Shown here: piece by piece, positions 53,101 through 62,358 of the stretch | How positions within the stretch are numbered: position 1 is the first letter of the stretch | How the letters are laid out: every line of letters starts with the position of its first letter | Source of the DNA: Rhinopomastus cyanomelas | Taxonomy: Eukaryota > Chordata > Aves > Bucerotiformes > Rhinopomastidae | NCBI GenBank assembly: GCA_013400115.1 | Contig: VXBP01004622.1 | Coordinates: 854,314-918,313, forward strand | DNA: 64,000 nt | Direction: 5' to 3' | Program-made: the position numbers and the translations under genes | Notes under the pieces: model-generated | What the model was told of the DNA's origin: nothing | Database searches by the model: none | What the model saw: the letters and a program-made list of their open reading frames with translations, nothing else

Positions 53101-55478
53101 CGCGGCACCACAGGGCTTCTCTCACATCTCTGGCACATTAATGCAACAGTCTCCTGACCCTCAGACCTTGTTTCCTTCTGGGGAGGCCCAAAACGAACTC
53201 AGAAGTCAGCCCAGCATCACGCAGGATTCGCCCTTGCCGGCCCAGACCCCTCCGACGTGTGGGGTGAAGATGCTGACGGAACATTCCACAGCCAGGATGG
53301 TGCAGGACACGCTCATGCAGGAAGGAGATCTCAGCAACGATATCGATGCTCTGAACCCATCCCTCACCGATTTTGATCTCCAGGGTAGGTATCGAAGGCA
53401 CTCTTATTTTGTAGAGCCAGGCTTAAGGCACCACCCCAGCCTAAGATGCAGTTATGTCCTCTTGTAACCACCTGCCCTTGCCACAGAGCAGCTTCCTAAA
53501 TCACAGTACTTTGTACAAAGGGAGTTTTTAACTGGATCCTTGAAAAGCTTCCCAAAAAAAGCCACAGATTCACAGTATTTAAAAAATACCAGACAACTGC
53601 TTAGTCTTGACTATGACTGCTGATAGTAAATAGTGCAGGACTATATCTACTACATATTTTTCTAAATTCTGTGATATTATCTGCTGAGAGCTACTCAAGC
53701 ACAACTACTAGGTTACATATCAAAAGAATTCATAGAATCATAGTCTGGTAGGAGTTGGGAGTGAACTCTGAAGATCATCTAGGCCAACCTCCCATTGTCA
53801 TGTGAGGAGCACAAAGAGAAATAATTTGGATTGAATTAACATGTTTACATTTTTATTCATCAATATTTATTCCTACACCTTTCACATCTTTGCTCAGAAC
53901 GTTTTTTACTCCTTCATGAGACACTGATATGATCTATGCCCTGAACAACTGTATCTTCTGAGGTTTGCTCTTAAACACTTTGGCATGTAGTGCTGAGTAT
54001 CAAGGTTGTGATAATAAATAATTGAATCATCCTGACTAGACAGGGTTTTAAACACTGAGAACAGAGCTTCTGATGCAAAAGCAAGGGGAAAAAAATCACT
54101 GCCACTAAATTTACGTGTGTATATGCACATTTGTGTACGTTTCTATATAAATGTAAAGCAAACATTTGGACCTGCAGGGTCCAAATGACACAGCTCTTGC
54201 TGCACCAAATCATAAGCAAAAACTGCCTTCCTGCAGAGACAAAATGTGGGACACAAGGCAGCCTAAAAGACAGAAAAGCCACGTGGTCTCAACAATCCAG
54301 TACAATCAGTGAATGTGGCTGCCTTGCCATGGTAATGCATGGTACAAATCCTCTGCAGTCCTGCTGTACCCTGATTGCTTTACTAAGACTAATGACTCCA
54401 TTTTTTGAATCCTTGGTGTCCTCCTCTTTCAGGCAGCCACAACTCGCATTCCACTCTTTTCTCTGAACCCCTTCCATTTCACCTAGTTAACTCCGTTGTA
54501 CTGTGAATTTCTGTACACTTCACCAATATGGTACCATTCCCACTTCCTTCTGTCCTTGCTCTTTAACTTCACTTATTTAACCTTGTCCAAGCTTTTTATG
54601 TTATTCCTTTCTAAAATTACAATATCTTAAATTTAGAGGTTGTAAAACTTAAGAAGAGGCCTGCACACTTGAAGCAAAACCGTTATACATACAGATATAT
54701 GTTGAAAGATAAATTAAAATTGAAAAAAGTAATCAGCAAAGTATTAACCCATAAAATCATCAGGGCTAAGAATTATCCCCTCTGAAATTCTGCTGATGGT
54801 GGGTACAGAACCACAGAACGGTTTGGGTTGGAAGGGATCTTAAATATAATTTAATTCCAACTCCTCTGCAAAGAAACTGCCCACTAGATCAGGTTGCTCA
54901 AAGCCCCTTGAGTAGCCTTGAACACTTCCAGCACTGGAGCAACACTTTCCTGCCAGTGCCCCCTCTGAATTGTCAGTGATGAGTATGGAAAGTTCTGCCC
55001 CCCATGCACATTCACAGAAGGATTTATATTTAATTTATTAGATTGGGTTTTATTCGATTATATTTATTTAGACAGATAAATAATAACTATCTGCACCATC
55101 TTTTTCCTCTCTCAATCACAAGAGATACCGCAAACACAACTGCATAATTACAACTTCTCCCATAAAACACAAAGCTAGAAAGCTGAATCAGTCCATTTTG
55201 GTTTTATTACAGGAAATCTTTGGGAGGAGCTGAAAGATGACAGCCTTGCTGTGGACCCCCTAGTTCTCATTTCATCATCCCCAACGTCTTCCCAGTGTTT
55301 CCCTTCTCACTGCCAGATGGAGAACAGCAGCAGCAACATCAACACCCAGAGCGGGACCCCACACAGCAACCTTCCTGACCTACAGCTCACAACTCTTTAT
55401 TCTGCCTTCATGGAACTTGATACAGTTTCTCCTGCCTACCTAAGTAACCCTGGATCCAAACCTATAGCACTGATGTGA
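35065..55478 (+). CDS. FOXN1: FOXN1 forkhead transcription factor, full coding span (8 coding exons)
   Basis: Joining 35065-35184, 36914-37417, 39363-39473, 46112-46239, 47041-47137, 52180-52387, 52869-53384 and 55213-55478 gives 1950 nt, 649 residues plus TGA, with no frameshift or internal stop. Every junction is GT-AG and phases match. The protein has an N-terminal region with the FOXN1-type HPYKR and CYQP motifs, a forkhead domain at about residues 282-378 with recognition helix [12 protein letters not shown] (326-337), and a C-terminal acidic segment (about 540-561). From family knowledge, FOXN1 is a nuclear DNA-binding activator needed for thymic epithelial differentiation and for epidermal/appendage keratinocytes. 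The closest paralogue, FOXN4, is excluded by the flanking N- and C-terminal motifs, which match FOXN1 (MVSL start, LFPKPIYSYS, DSLA-DPLVL, LTTLYSAFMEL). The length is close to human FOXN1 (648 aa). The gene looks intact and functional. Confidence 0.96.
36914..37417 (+). CDS. FOXN1: FOXN1 coding exon 2 (N-terminal regulatory region)
   Basis: Encodes residues 41-208, phase 0 at both ends. Acceptor ttgcag|GAT; donor ATG|GTCAGT. It is rich in Ser/Pro and carries the FOXN1 signature RFLKSSRNPFHPYKR followed by EDVFQEA, close to the human RFLKGSHAPFHPYKR...EDVF block, and later EQPWCNSLQY (human EAWCNGLPY). The region is outside the DNA-binding domain and is probably largely disordered. It is the least conserved large exon, but the anchors leave no doubt about identity. 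Confidence 0.95.
39363..39473 (+). CDS. FOXN1: FOXN1 coding exon 3
   Basis: Encodes residues 209-245, phase 0 at both ends, and ends HPFHQ before a GTCAGT donor. The CYQPQVQQMYC block matches human CYQPPLQHMYC. The 5' border is a tandem acceptor (AGCAG at 39361-39365). Using the first AG includes one Gln codon; using the second starts the exon at 39366 and omits it. Both keep the frame. Confidence 0.93.
40345..41219 (-). mobile_element. CR1 LINE, longest copy in the window, in FOXN1 intron 3
   Basis: About 870 bp in reverse orientation. An open frame of 214 codons (41104 to 40460) matches the C-terminal part of the CR1 ORF2 protein (MKFNKGKCKVLHLGR start, CIQFWSSQHKKDIELLE, IRGLEHLPCEDRL). 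No catalytic YADD-type motif is included, because the element is 5'-truncated. It belongs to a different, older subfamily than the CTTTCGAGG copies. Confidence 0.93.
41220..45225 (+). other. FOXN1: FOXN1 intron 3 (middle part)
   Basis: Part of the 6.6-kb intron 39474-46111. Besides the three CR1 copies in this intron I see only unique sequence and short chance frames. Confidence 0.8.
45226..45260 (+). mobile_element. CR1 3' end, minimal, in FOXN1 intron 3
   Basis: About 35 bp of tail: AAGGTCCCTTCCAATCCC, TAATGATTCCATGATTC. Confidence 0.7.
45835..45905 (-). mobile_element. Old CR1 3' end, in FOXN1 intron 3
   Basis: Reverse diverged tail: AATTACAGAATACTTTGGC, GAAAGGGACCTTCAAAGG, CATCTAGTCCAACTC. 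Confidence 0.8.
46112..46239 (+). CDS. FOXN1: FOXN1 coding exon 4 (start of forkhead domain)
   Basis: Encodes residues 246-287 plus two bases of Ser288. Acceptor cctcag|TAC; donor ACAG|GTAATT. It contains YPSGGSYPVTYI and SSHYPYQRIAPQ (human SSHYQYQRMAPQ), then LFPKPIYSYS, the N-terminal edge of the forkhead fold (helix 1 begins here). It follows the largest coding intron (6.6 kb). Confidence 0.95.
47041..47137 (+). CDS. FOXN1: FOXN1 coding exon 5 (forkhead helices 1-2)
   Basis: Contributes the last base of Ser288 and residues 289-320. It reads ILIFMALKNSKTG then LPVSEIYNFM and EHFPYFK, which I judge identical to the vertebrate FOXN1/FOXN4 forkhead core. Acceptor ctaaag|C; donor AAG|GTGAGT. 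The exon ends just before the recognition helix, the conserved intron position that splits the FOXN1 DNA-binding domain. Confidence 0.97.
49570..49583 (+). repeat. Poly-T run in FOXN1 intron 5
   Basis: A run of about 13 T; a length-variable homopolymer. Confidence 0.85.
50975..51164 (+). mobile_element. CR1 3' fragment in FOXN1 intron 5
   Basis: About 190 bp: GATGACAGAGCACTGGAAC to TCCCTAATGATTCTATGATT. A young-type copy. Confidence 0.92.
52180..52387 (+). CDS. FOXN1: FOXN1 coding exon 6 (forkhead recognition helix and wings)
   Basis: Encodes residues 321-389 plus one base of Glu390. It has [20 protein letters not shown], the DNA-contacting helix 3 with N328, R331, H332 and S335. Then come EKVENKSG, a Ser/Arg-containing wing loop, KGCLWALNPAKIDKM and KWKRKD, the basic end of the domain. 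SGNSSRKGC is the FOXN1 form of the wing rather than the FOXN4 form. Acceptor is a long T tract then ccag|ACA; donor CAG|GTCAGT. Confidence 0.98.
52869..53384 (+). CDS. FOXN1: FOXN1 coding exon 7 (Pro/Ser/Gln-rich region and acidic activation segment)
   Basis: Encodes residues 390-561 and one base of Gly562. It starts EELDTLIGDK (human EELDSLIGDK) right after the forkhead domain, passes through a Pro/Ser/Gln-rich stretch with QDSPLPAQTPP (human QDSPLPAHTPP), and ends in the acidic DLSNDIDALNPSLTDFDLQ (543-561), equivalent to the C-terminal activation region of mammalian FOXN1. It is clearly more GC-rich than neighbouring DNA. Acceptor ttgcag|AA; donor CAGG|GTAGGT. Confidence 0.96.
53729..53804 (-). 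mobile_element. Old CR1 3' end in FOXN1 intron 7
   Basis: Reverse tail TTCATAGAATCATAGTCTGG, then AAGATCATCTAGGCCAACC; diverged. Confidence 0.75.
54805..54985 (-). mobile_element. Old CR1 3' fragment in FOXN1 intron 7
   Basis: Reverse copy: ACCACAGAACGGTTTGGGTT, GGAAGGGATCTTAAAT, GATCAGGTTGCTCAAAGCCC. Belongs to the older 'GGTTGGAAGGGA' subfamily. Confidence 0.8.
55213..55478 (+). CDS. FOXN1: FOXN1 coding exon 8 (C-terminus and stop)
   Basis: Encodes the rest of Gly562 and residues 563-649, then TGA at 55476-55478. NLWEELKDDSLA and DPLVLISSSPTSS match human NLWEQLKDDSLALDPLVLVTSSPTSS, and LTTLYSAFMEL is shared exactly. The protein ends SKPIALM against human SKPVALA. Acceptor attacag|GA. The middle is shorter and more Asn/Ser-rich than the Gly-rich mammalian equivalent. 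Confidence 0.96.
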
Positions 55479-55646
55479 ACCACACACTGCCCTAATTATT
55501 AGTATTGTCTAAATACAGTCCTAACCATCACATATGCTCACCTATCAGCTCAAACTGCATCCATCGGACTAAGAGTAAACATTTTTCAGAACTCCCCTGC
55601 AGGATATGTAGCTTTACTATAATAATTTTCTACAGACAGATACTAA

Positions 55647-55652
55647 AATAAA
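55647..55652 (+). promoter_or_regulatory. FOXN1: Poly(A) signal, probable FOXN1 3' end
   Basis: An AATAAA hexamer lies 169 bp after the FOXN1 stop, followed by A/T-rich sequence. A second AATAAA at 56108-56113 could end a longer 3' UTR. Which is used is not visible from sequence. Confidence 0.6.
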
Positions 55653-58600
55653 TATATATTAAAAAAAACCTATTTAATATTGCTAACACCTGAACTGGTC
55701 AACACCATTTTATCAAGCCAGTCATCTTCTGCATCTTCCAGAAACAGAGAGATGTAACAGGAAAAACAAATTATTTACTGTTTGGGTTTTTTTAAATGAA
55801 AGCTGCTTACAAGTGAGAACAGAAGTCAAAGCACATGATAATCTAACTTATTTCTTGGAGCAAATGATGGCAACAACATCTGCCATGGACCACTCAACCA
55901 GAAGTACCTGCATATTGAAAGATTTATAGTCCCCTTGAAAGAAGTTCTGGGATTTGGTAAACAAAAACATAAACTGAAGATTCTGCAAGTATTAGAAGAC
56001 GGAGGACTAGCTGCTGACAGACTAAACCAAAGCAACAAATACACTTTAGTGAAAAAAAATCTAAGTTTTACTGTGTTCAAAAAGAAATTTAAAACTCTGC
56101 TTTTTTTAATAAAAAGGAACAAAACAATTTAGTAGAATTTTTACTTGACTGGAAATTATTCACATTCACTCGTCTATTTTTACCTTCCCAAACTGAAGGT
56201 TTGACGACTTATTCAACCACTAAATCAGGATTTTGAGAAATGCTAGTAAAAAGAGAACAGTAATTGTTGTAATTAGCCAAATCCAAACAGCATCTTCGCT
56301 TTAACATCAAACTGACATTTAACATATCCAACAGAGTGTTGGATGTGTTATGGACTAGTTCCAACATTAGGATACAGAGAGTTATTCCTAACCTGACCTA
56401 AACTAAGGCATTTTGGTGGCCTGTTTCTCAGGAACATGCTTCCCTCTCTGATTTACCATAAAGGTACTGCTTGTGACACAACAGAACAGTGTTTTAGTTC
56501 AGGTGAAGCAATCTGAAACCAAAACAATCCAGAGCAAAAACCCTTAACAACACTAAAAAGAACAGTCTAGAAACCAAAGTAATATCCAAGTGTCTTTGGC
56601 TGACATCTCTAATCATTAGATTATGGAAACTCAGAAAAAAACCAAGGACATTAAAATCTGAGTCTGGATCACTCAAACAATGAAAAAGCAGCAAGGAATC
56701 ACATATGAAAGCAGAGATCAGGCAGAACGGTGAGACGGTCTTGTTAAAAGCACATGGGTTTGAGAGCCACTTTCTCACAACAAGGCAGGAGTAGGGCTGG
56801 TTAAGAGTGAAGCCAAACCCAGGTTCCAACCCACAGCACCCTCAGCCATGCCCACTAGCCCAGATTTAAAGCAAGATCAGATTAAGGACAGATGGATAGA
56901 GAAGACTTAGGCAGAATACACATGATCCGACTTTGTAATCCATTACATAGTTATCAAGAAATCCTCACTTGACTCGAGACACTCTTCCTCTGTGTTCCTG
57001 CAAACAGAATACACAGGGAGAGAAACAGTCAAACTTGCCAGGAGGTTCTAGGCAAAAAAAACCCAAACACACCAGCAGTAAGATAATTATGCAAACATAC
57101 CAAAGGCAGGTGAATCAATTCTTGGCCATCCTAATAAAGAAACAGGCAAAAAAATTAGTATGCCACATCCCTAGAAGTGCTAAACCTAAAACATGTACTA
57201 AGCATAAAGTGGCTCATACTGTAATCAGTTACCAAATTACAAAGAAAGAGCTTTAGGAGCAATAATATTACCCTACATACTTCTTTTGGAAAGGGAATCA
57301 AACAAATACATATCCTAATATAACCATGTACTGAGGCAAAGCAAAACCACTGCCCTGTGCTCCAGGAGTATCATGTCTTGGTACCACTGCTGGCTCTGTG
57401 GCACACAGCTGCTGTTATTCCTTAAAATATGTCAGCATCACCATTAAGCCAAACACAGTAAGAGTATTTGGTAAATAAAGTTATCTACAAATATTAGACT
57501 GTTTACAGCAGACCTGGCATGTGCTGAGGGATTGGTTTCCACAGTGCACTGTGTTTGTACACTCCCACTGAAGACACCAGGACTGTGCCAGCCCACAACC
57601 AGCTCCAGAGTAGGACCATCTGTCCTGAGCCTCCTCAAATACATTGGCTTCAGTCAACGACCACGCGCGTAGTTACCTATATCCTCAAGGACTTTCCAGG
57701 ATAAGACTCTCTCTGCTTAGAAATCCTTCACTGAAAAGCTAACACACAGATTTTTGCAGGCCTATGGGAGTGCGACTCTCTGTTCTTGATTATCTTTAAC
57801 CACCATTTGCATCAAATTTATTGTTAGCCCTTTCTAAAAACCCTTTGTAAAACATACAGAGTAGCACCAGATGAAGGTGCAAAAACATAGCAAAATTGTA
57901 ATAAAATATTTGTGGTTAAAGCAAATCCACAAAGCACTAAAAAAAATCCATTAAAATTCCGGAAAACACTTGAGTGTGACAAGGTAACTATCTGTGAATC
58001 CAGAGTTTCTGTACCAATTTTTAAATCAGGAAAAGCTAAGTTCCTTTTTTATCTTGTACCAAAGACTTACAAGCACAGCAGCTCATTTGTGATTTGTGAA
58101 TTCCTGGGTCATTCATATACTCGATGATGCGTGCTTAACAGGCCAGGGCATTCTCTCCAAGGCACCAATATATTTCAACCACGTTTGTGACCACAGACAC
58201 CATCACGAGGTGGAGGAGGAAATGGAAAAAAACCAAGTGTCACTCTATATTCTGTATGTGTCTTGGTAATAGGCCTATGAGGAATGACTAGGCATAAAGA
58301 ATAGAAAGGGAAAAGCACACTCTAACATGTTTTTTCTTGCGTTTTGCTTGACTTTGTCATATCCACATGAGAGGCTAGGCTCCCCTATATAAAGTTATTT
58401 GTTCTGAGCACCTTATTTTCTCCAGAGCATTCCATATCTAATGTGGTTGGACACTTCACAGGAGTAAAAATGTATTACATACATACAAGTATTAAAAAAA
58501 GTCATGACAAGAAAAAGACTGAAAGTTATTCACTAACATGAATTGTCTTAAGTTTCCCCACTCCTTATCCCACTTCAGGCCCCTACATCTGAAATTTTAT

Positions 58601-60651
58601 TATCTTGCTTCAGTTTAGGGTTAGAGATTCTCAAAAAACCCCTATTGAAAAATGGGTGGGCAAGTCATACCAGAAATTAGTATTTAGGCAAAAGTGTTTC
58701 TTTAACTGCTTTTGGTTTTGCTTTTATATAGAATAATCTTTACCTTGTACTTTTAAACTAATTTTTGTCACAGTCACTAAACATTTTCTTGGAAATTGTA
58801 GAGCAAGCGACACCTTACTTTGCACCTACTGTAAGTATTTTGCACACGCTGCAACTCTATTTAAGATACATTTGCATTAAGAAGTAGCCCAAAAACAAGG
58901 AGAGAAAGGTGGAAAAGAATCAAGTTCCCCTGGTCCAAGGCTTAATCAGCCTAAACCAAACCCATTATGCAAACAGCTATTTCTGTCTAGGAAAGAAAAA
59001 TATCTTGTGTGTAATTGCCATAAAAATATCTTACTACCAAACAGAAGAAAGTGCTCACTGTTGCCCTCTCCAACACATGATTAGGAAAAATTTGCATTCT
59101 AAAGTCTAGTATTTATTAGCTTAACCTTTTTTTCCTCCCCCACCTCTTAATTGCATGTTTAATTTAAACTTTAAAAAATGCAAATAACAACCATTTATTT
59201 TGGAGCTCTGTTTTCAAGCTCTTTTTTTCTTGACACAAACCCACATTCCCAAAACTTGTGGCTCAAGCAGGCTGCCTCCCATACGCTCTCCTGTTCTGGG
59301 TACAGCATCCCCAAAGATCCATTTGCTTTTACTGATGCAGTTCTTTCCAGACATGTTCACATCTTCACTCCATTTTTCAAAACCCTGGTGCAGCACTGAA
59401 CTACTTAAAGCCAACAGTGATTAACAGGTATTACAGAACAGATAAAGTATTAAATACCACCCCAGTGTTTCTTTGTGTCTCTAACTTTGTACACAAAGCT
59501 TCAACCGACTTATTGGTGCTTTCAACTAAGTTTAAACTACCCTCTGAAACAAATGTTTGGATTCCAGAACTTAGATTAGCAGTGCTGAGGCTCCATTTTT
59601 ATACCTCAGACTTCCTGACCTGTGTGCAAATGTTTGTGTTTAGACCACTAAACATCCAAAATAGCAAACACTGTCACTAAAGCTTTTTCTGACACAAACA
59701 AACCCAAACACCATTCACTAGCTGAGATGACCTACGTGCTTTTCCATGCATCCCCTTACTGCAATAACATACACAGAGGCTTTAAAGGAGAGTTGCTCAT
59801 GTATGACCACAGCAAAAGCTTGAGAACTACTGATCTGTTCACCAAAATAATGAATGACAGAGTCAGTTCATAAAATAACATCTGTCTAGTCCTTTGGAGA
59901 AGCAGAAGTGAGCAATTTCTTTTGTCTGTACAAAGCAAATGCACACACACAATACTTGTTTACACTGAAAACAGACAGCAGTAGCCACACCGTTAATACG
60001 TGCTGGAGTTATTTCCCCTGGGTGCTTCTCAGTCAGCTAAAAGGCTGATGAAAAATCTCAGGCACTAGATATCAATCGAACAAATGTTGAATGGATTATG
60101 AATCACCAGAATTCAGCAAACAGCCATCCATGTGAAACCATCAACAACTAAGAGCCCTCCCAGTGGGAGGCTGGTGTTCAGTGCTAGTCAGCATTCTGTA
60201 GTGATTTTTCTCTTGTAATCTCCACATCAAGCCCAAGCACCTTTCCAGTACCCTTCAGTTACAGATTTCTAAGTCTGTGCTCTGTGTAGGACACAGAGAT
60301 AAGTAGGAAGCCAGACAGCTGAGCAGACTTTGCTAGGATTAATCTCTCTGAATCACGAAGGGCCACAAGATGCCAACAAGTGCTGGAATTAGCTTCCAAG
60401 AGCTACTGAGTTCAACCAACTTTGCCGCAAACTATTTTTACTTGTGGAAAGCGTGTGATGTGCCTCTAGGCCAGTAAATACTGATGAGCAGAGTGTGGCT
60501 GCTATTAACCCTCCATCATTCAGACATCTGAATTAGAAAGCGCTGGAACATTTCGAGGTGCAAATGAAGACGACTTCTGAACCTACTGATTTGTGACCTG
60601 GGCACAGAAGAGGTGAGCAAAACCATTCAATACTTATCCTGACAAAACCAA
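55653..60651. other. Intergenic DNA downstream of FOXN1
   Basis: AT-rich unique sequence with no recognised exon. A TATA-like TATATAAAG occurs at 58386-58394 but nothing around it supports a promoter. No exon of UNC119, the gene next to FOXN1 in mammals, was seen on either strand. Confidence 0.6.
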
Positions 60652-60763
60652 TTAGAATCACAGGATGGTTTAAGTGGGATGGGACCATCAAAGCTCATCC
60701 AGTTCAATCCCCTGCAGTGAACAGGGACACCTGCAACAAGAGCAGGTTGCCCAGAGTCCTGAG
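60652..60763 (-). mobile_element. CR1 fragment, first of a cluster
   Basis: Reverse, older subfamily: AGAATCACAGGATGGTTTAAG, AGCAGGTTGCCCAGAG. It is followed within 5 bp by another CR1. Confidence 0.82.
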
Positions 60764-60767
60764 ATCA

Positions 60768-60852
60768 CTGAATCATAGAATCATAGACCCATTAGGGATT
60801 GGAAGGGTCCAAGACCATCTAGTATAATCCCCCTGCCACAGCAGGATCACTT
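60768..60852 (-). mobile_element. CR1 fragment, second of a cluster
   Basis: Reverse, younger type: AATCATAGAATCATAGACCC, ATTAGGGATTGGAAGGG, CCACAGCAGGATCAC. Truncated after about 85 bp. Confidence 0.88.
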
Positions 60853-60865
60853 CACTGGAGAAGTT

Positions 60866-61303
60866 ATGGAATCAGAATCACTCAGGGTTGGAAGGGGCCC
60901 TGATCATCCAGTTCCAACCCCCCCCACCAGGGTGGGACACTCCACCCTAGACCAGGCTGGCCAGAGCCTCATCCAGCCCAGCCTTAAACACCTCCAGGGA
61001 TGGGGCCCCAATCACCTCCCTGGGCAACCCATTCCAGGCTCTCACCACTCTCACAGTGAAGAACTTCCTCCTCACATCCAGTCAGTCTAAATCTACCTAT
61101 CTCCAGCTCTGCTCCATTGCCCCTAGTCCTGTTGCTACCCGCTATCCTAAATAGTCCCTCCCCAGCCTTTTTGTAGGCCCCCTTCAGATACTGGAAGGCC
61201 ACAACAAGGTCACCTGGGAGCCTCCTCTTCTCCAGACTGAACAGCCCCAATTCCCTCAGTCTATCCCCATAGGAAAGGTGCTCCAGCCGTCTGATCATCC
61301 TCG
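60866..61303 (-). mobile_element. CR1 fragment, third of a cluster
   Basis: Reverse, about 440 bp: from GGAATCAGAATCACTCAGGG into the ORF2 C-terminus (MIRRLEHLSYGDRLRELGLF in reverse frame, 61298 downwards). An in-frame reading of 104 codons remains. Confidence 0.92.
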
Positions 61304-61500
61304 TTCCAGGGTTGGTGCTCTCCCACCTCTCTGGGCACCCTGGGCCAGTGTCTCACCACTTTGTGTGCCAAACACTTCTATCCAGTCTAAATGTCCCTTT
61401 TTTAGCATAAAACCATCTCTCCTCGTCCTGTCACAACAGCCCTGCTCTAATGCCTCTCCTCATCTCCTTCATAACCTCCTAGCCCCTTTAAGCACTGCAA
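61304..61500 (-). mobile_element. Probable CR1 fragment, fourth of a cluster
   Basis: Reverse CR1-like 3' sequence (GGTTGGTGCTCTCCCACC, CTCGTCCTGTCACAACAGCC), more diverged and lacking the tail; it abuts the third copy. Confidence 0.6.
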
Positions 61501-61579
61501 AGCAGCAAATAATTCATCCCTTTACAGTCCTCATTCACACCACCGACACCAGAAAACCCACTACATCAACTAACGACCA

Positions 61580-61950
61580 GCAGGCACCTGCCGCCGTGAA
61601 TGGTGCCGGCGCTGAACTGACTTACGGTGCCTCAGCCAAACTCCCCCTGTCGCCGCAGCCCCCTTTCACCGCCTCCCGCTGTGGGCGGGAACAGCCGGTG
61701 GGCGGGAACAGCAGGTGGGCGCCTCGCGCCGCCTCAGAAGTCTCGAGAAGGGTCGCGAGGCGGTGGAAAGGGGGAANNNNNNNNNNNNNNNNNNNNNNNN
61801 NNNNNNNNNNNNNNNNNNNNNNNNNNNGGTTTATGAGGTCAGGTGGGGCAGCACCTACCCTTCAGGCTCTGAGTGCCCTCCAGCCTTTGCCTCCCCTGCC
61901 CAGAAAACCCCGGTCTTTCGCAAGATTCAAGGGACTGTGACAGGCCCCAC
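61580..61950. promoter_or_regulatory. GC/CpG-rich promoter-like island, interrupted by a gap
   Basis: A sharp rise in GC and CpG compared with all other DNA here: GCCGGCGC, CTCGCGCCGCC, GGTCGCGAGGCGG, several GGGCGG (Sp1-type) boxes and two GGCGGGAA (E2F-type) boxes at 61684-61691 and 61701-61708 in a 17-bp tandem repeat. In vertebrates such islands mark promoters. No coding exon is recognised on either side, so the gene served and its direction are unknown. Confidence 0.65.
61777..61827. other. Assembly gap (51 N)
   Basis: A run of 51 N inside the CpG-rich island. GC-rich sequence is often lost in assembly, so the true length may differ. Confidence 0.98.
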
Positions 61951-61957
61951 GCCAAAC

Positions 61958-62036
61958 TCCTGGAGATTTATTATAAATACGTAATAAATATATACATTTA
62001 AAATAAATATTTTTTAAAAACCCCCAAAACATGGGG
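61958..62036. repeat. AT-rich low-complexity stretch
   Basis: AATAAATATATACATTTAAA-type sequence between the CpG island and the next CR1. Confidence 0.8.
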
Positions 62037-62047
62037 TTTATACATGA

Positions 62048-62358
62048 TTGGGTGTCAGGAGGATGGAGCCAGGCTCTTCTCTATGTCATCTGGTGATAGG
62101 ACAAGGGGCAGTGGGTGTGAGCTGGAACATAGGAGGTTCCACATAAATACGAGAATAAACTTCTTCACAGTGAGGGTGACAGAGCTCTGGAAGGGGCTGC
62201 TCAGGAGGATTGTGGAGTCTCCTTCTCTGGAGGCATTTAAAACCCACCTGGACATGTTCCTGTGTGACTTGATCTAGGGGATCCTGCTGTGGTGGGGGGA
62301 TTGGACTACATGATCTTTCGAGGTCGCTTCCAGTCCCTAATGTTCTGTGTTTCTGTGA
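62048..62358 (+). mobile_element. CR1 LINE 3' fragment
   Basis: About 310 bp, GGGTGTCAGGAGGATGGAGC to TCTGTGTTTCTGTGA; a young-type copy just downstream of the CpG island. Confidence 0.93.

Noticed and set aside
58386..58394. TATATAAAG, TATA-like motif
   Set aside because: Single motif in AT-rich DNA with no exon, donor or GC box nearby.
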